Positions 62,531-64,000 of a DNA stretch of 64,000 bases are shown one piece after another. The DNA is from Sphingobacterium alkalisoli (GTDB lineage: Bacteria > Bacteroidota > Bacteroidia > Sphingobacteriales > Sphingobacteriaceae). Both the position numbers and the translations under genes were made by a program. The first letter of the stretch is position 1; each line of letters starts with the position of its first letter. The notes beneath the pieces are model-generated. The model saw only the letters and a list, made by a program, of their open reading frames with translations. It had not been told where the DNA came from and did no database searches. The stretch spans positions 310,001 through 374,000 of the forward strand of contig NZ_SUKA01000006.1 in assembly GCF_005049105.1 (NCBI RefSeq). The letters are read 5' to 3'.

Positions 62531-62544
62531 CTCAAGTGTCAACT

Positions 62545-62554
62545 GGGGGGGGGG
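62545..62554 (+). repeat. Ten-G homopolymer tract
   Basis: An uninterrupted run of ten G between the membrane immunity gene and the DUF3997-like gene. Tracts of this length slip readily during replication. It lies at the left edge of the toxin-tail relic. Confidence 0.9.
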
Positions 62555-62635
62555 TAGTTGCAAACGTTACAACTAGTTTATTCGGCGGGTAGAGTCATAG
62601 GAGATCAAATGTTGAAATCCGGAAAATATAGATAA
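62552..62635 (+). pseudogene. Relic of a toxin C-terminal tail
   Basis: Frame 1 (the Rhs frame) reads GVVANVTTSLFGG then stops at 62590. Frame 2 from 62582 reads SAGRVIGDQMLKSGKYR and stops at 62633-62635, four bases before the next ATG. Joined by a single frameshift near 62585 this makes a plausible toxin ending directly in front of a putative immunity gene. It is short, so the reading is tentative. Confidence 0.45.
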
Positions 62636-62639
62636 CTTA

Positions 62640-63287
62640 ATGAGAGAACTGGCAATTTTAACAATTATTACAGCTTTATCAGCTGTATCCTGTGGTCCGG
62701 GATTCGGTGATATTTCGAGGGAACTCAGTGGAGGTTATGAATATTGGTCTGAAGGATCTAGTCCCTATTTGCTTGGCCCAAGCTGGGGCAAACAGATTTA
62801 TCCACAGGTTATCGACTATGATTTTGATTCAAGTTTTGTAATCGTGGTACAAAAGCCATCTTTAAATGACCATAAGGCATTTTTAAAAGGTAAATTATCC
62901 ATTGAATATGGAGTCTTTATAGACTATGAAGATAAAAATACTTTGAAAATAGATGTTGATTTTTTAGAAAGATACCTTTTTCCCGACAGTATTTTATATC
63001 GAAATATGAAATCCAGGGGTATATCTACAACACGGAGCCGAGCTGATTTCGGCCTTATGCAGGGAGTTATAGACAGCCTGTTTCAGTATGATCCCTATTA
63101 CGTGGACTTGTTTTCCCGCCCTGTCAATTACTGGATCATCTCTCATAAGGAACAAAACGCGGATGATTATGTCCCGATGTCGAGAGTATATGGTCCCTAT
63201 TCAAGGGAAGATTATCTAAAAAAGCGGAAGGAGTTGGGCGTTCCGGAAGAGTTGACCTTGAAATTAGATGAGGATGGTGATAAATGA
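62640..63287 (+). CDS. DUF3997-like lipoprotein, second immunity candidate
   Basis: 215 residues. Lipobox AVSC (Cys18) marks a lipoprotein. ISRELSGGYEYWSEG, YPQVIDYDFDSSFVIVVQKPS and a C-terminal helical region resemble DUF3997 proteins, which in Bacteroidota often sit beside Rhs toxin tips. Its own toxin is absent: only a relic tail precedes it. The last bases of its stop codon are the first bases of the downstream Rhs-core repeat, so the C-terminus may have been set by that insertion. Membrane-anchored periplasmic location expected. Confidence 0.72.
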   Translation: MRELAILTIITALSAVSCGPGFGDISRELSGGYEYWSEGSSPYLLGPSWGKQIYPQVIDYDFDSSFVIVVQKPSLNDHKAFLKGKLSIEYGVFIDYEDKNTLKIDVDFLERYLFPDSILYRNMKSRGISTTRSRADFGLMQGVIDSLFQYDPYYVDLFSRPVNYWIISHKEQNADDYVPMSRVYGPYSREDYLKKRKELGVPEELTLKLDEDGDK

Positions 63288-64000
63288 CCCTTTGGCAGAT
63301 GCTTACGTGGGAATGACACCCTATGGTTTTGTGGGCAACGATCCGATAAATTATTTGGATCCCGACGGGCGGAAGATTGATGAGGCCAGTAGTGGTTATT
63401 GGTATCAAGAATACATGAGCTGGCGAGGTGCGATTGGACAGGCCGAGGAGGATCTAGCGGGCCTGATGGAACGTTACGAATCTGGAGAGGAAGGGTTTTC
63501 GACACCGATCACGACGCTAAAAGGAGTTTTGGCGAAGGCGTATCAATATATCGGCCTGCTGGAAACACTGGCTTCGAGCGCGACCACGTATACACATGCC
63601 AGTGGCGGATGGTCTATTCTGATGGATGAGGTGGTGGTGACTGGGCAGCAACAGCAAACAATAGATAAAGTACAATTAAACCTGGGGACAGCGAATAGTC
63701 ACTACAGAAACGGGAATGTAGTGCCCGTACGCGTGGATGCCAGTAAGATAGATCTTAGTTTTGTCAATCAGAATGCACTTAAAAATCTTAAAGTTGGAGG
63801 TAGGGCATACACAGTCAATCTTTTGTTCAAGAACAATGATGGTTTTGTTTATGGTAAGCTTGCACTTGAGCGGTTAAAAAGCGGAGGAATTGGTATTAGA
63901 AGAAACGAATATGATTTTGAGATAGGTGCAGCGGATAGGCATCCCTGGTTTGGAGAAAGAAGTACATTTTGGAGAAATGTGTTCACGGTATTAGGAAATG
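63274..64000 (+). CDS. Orphan Rhs-core/toxin-tip cassette (3' truncated by window)
   Basis: The frame is open from 63274 (ATG GTG ATA AAT, overlapping the DUF3997-like gene) to the window end. Residues from DPLADAYVGMTPYGFVGNDP to ILMDEVVV copy the core end of the Rhs protein at 57400. After that the sequence is new (TGQQQQTIDKVQLNLGTANS, VNLLFKNNDGFVYGKLALER, GIGIRRNEYDFEIGAADRHP), a different toxin tip. It has no signal peptide, YD repeats or promoter, so it is probably a silent stored tip rather than an expressed gene. Toxin activity not recognisable from the visible part. Confidence 0.85.
   Translation, partial: MVINDPLADAYVGMTPYGFVGNDPINYLDPDGRKIDEASSGYWYQEYMSWRGAIGQAEEDLAGLMERYESGEEGFSTPITTLKGVLAKAYQYIGLLETLASSATTYTHASGGWSILMDEVVVTGQQQQTIDKVQLNLGTANSHYRNGNVVPVRVDASKIDLSFVNQNALKNLKVGGRAYTVNLLFKNNDGFVYGKLALERLKSGGIGIRRNEYDFEIGAADRHPWFGERSTFWRNVFTVLGN
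63286..63639 (+). repeat. 354-bp Rhs-core repeat, displaced copy
   Basis: Second copy of 61306-61659, direct orientation, offset exactly 1980 bases and therefore in the same reading frame. The sharp left edge lies at GACCC, within the DUF3997-like stop codon. Confidence 0.95.

Overview
The window looks like chromosome of a Sphingobacteriaceae bacterium (phylum Bacteroidota, Sphingobacterium/Pedobacter type). The reasons are a moderately AT-rich sequence, -7 promoter boxes of the TAnnTTTG type, a SusC/SusD polysaccharide utilisation locus (PUL) with a hybrid two-component regulator, outer-membrane barrels with ..AQ signal-peptide ends, a Bacteroidota-type single-domain deoxynucleoside kinase and a two-gene YD/Rhs locus. 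The genus is inference; no rRNA, tRNA or CRISPR array was seen.

Layout. (1) 1-15 kb is mostly housekeeping: the 3' part of dnaE, trxA, a zinc phospholipase/nuclease-like protein, a glycosyltransferase - FKBP isomerase - aldo/keto reductase run, kdsB, trpS-dNK, mazG, ychF, small envelope proteins and an MscS channel. (2) 15.2-20 kb carries a dicarboxylate symporter and a GH43 - (alpha/alpha)6 glycosidase pair. (3) 20.4-25.8 kb is a stress and detoxification block: a GlxA-type AraC regulator divergent from SRPBCC, DoxX-like, SRPBCC and VOC genes, then an ohrR-ohr pair behind a perfect palindrome, a nitroreductase and a stand-alone methionine aminopeptidase. (4) 26.5-49 kb is a complete pectin PUL, all on the plus strand: HTCS sensor/regulator, SusC, SusD, a DUF4957/DUF5123-like surface protein, two PL1 pectate lyases, a CE8 pectin methylesterase, GH105, GH28, GH95 and an alpha/beta-hydrolase esterase. 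Methylesterase, lyases and polygalacturonase would cut homogalacturonan, GH105 would remove the unsaturated ends, and GH95 and the esterase would strip side groups. The PUL is bracketed by two closely related small secreted-protein genes whose control regions are duplicated as well.

(5) 49.9-64 kb is accessory DNA. It starts with a five-repeat NUMOD1 protein whose HNH nuclease core has lost its histidines. A polymorphic-toxin (Rhs/YD) island follows: a toxin-tail/immunity remnant, a decayed YD fragment, an intact 1345-residue YD protein ending in two DUF5977-like repeats, and an intact 1580-residue NHL-YD-Rhs protein with a variable C-terminal tip. Behind it lie a membrane immunity candidate, a relic of another toxin tail, a DUF3997-like lipoprotein (second immunity candidate) and a displaced copy of the end of the Rhs core leading into a different toxin tip that runs off the window.

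The most interesting structure is this last cassette array. A 354-bp stretch of the Rhs core (61306-61659) is repeated at 63286-63639 exactly 1980 bp downstream, in the same reading frame. One homologous crossover would therefore remove the present tip and both immunity candidates and fuse the stored tip in frame.
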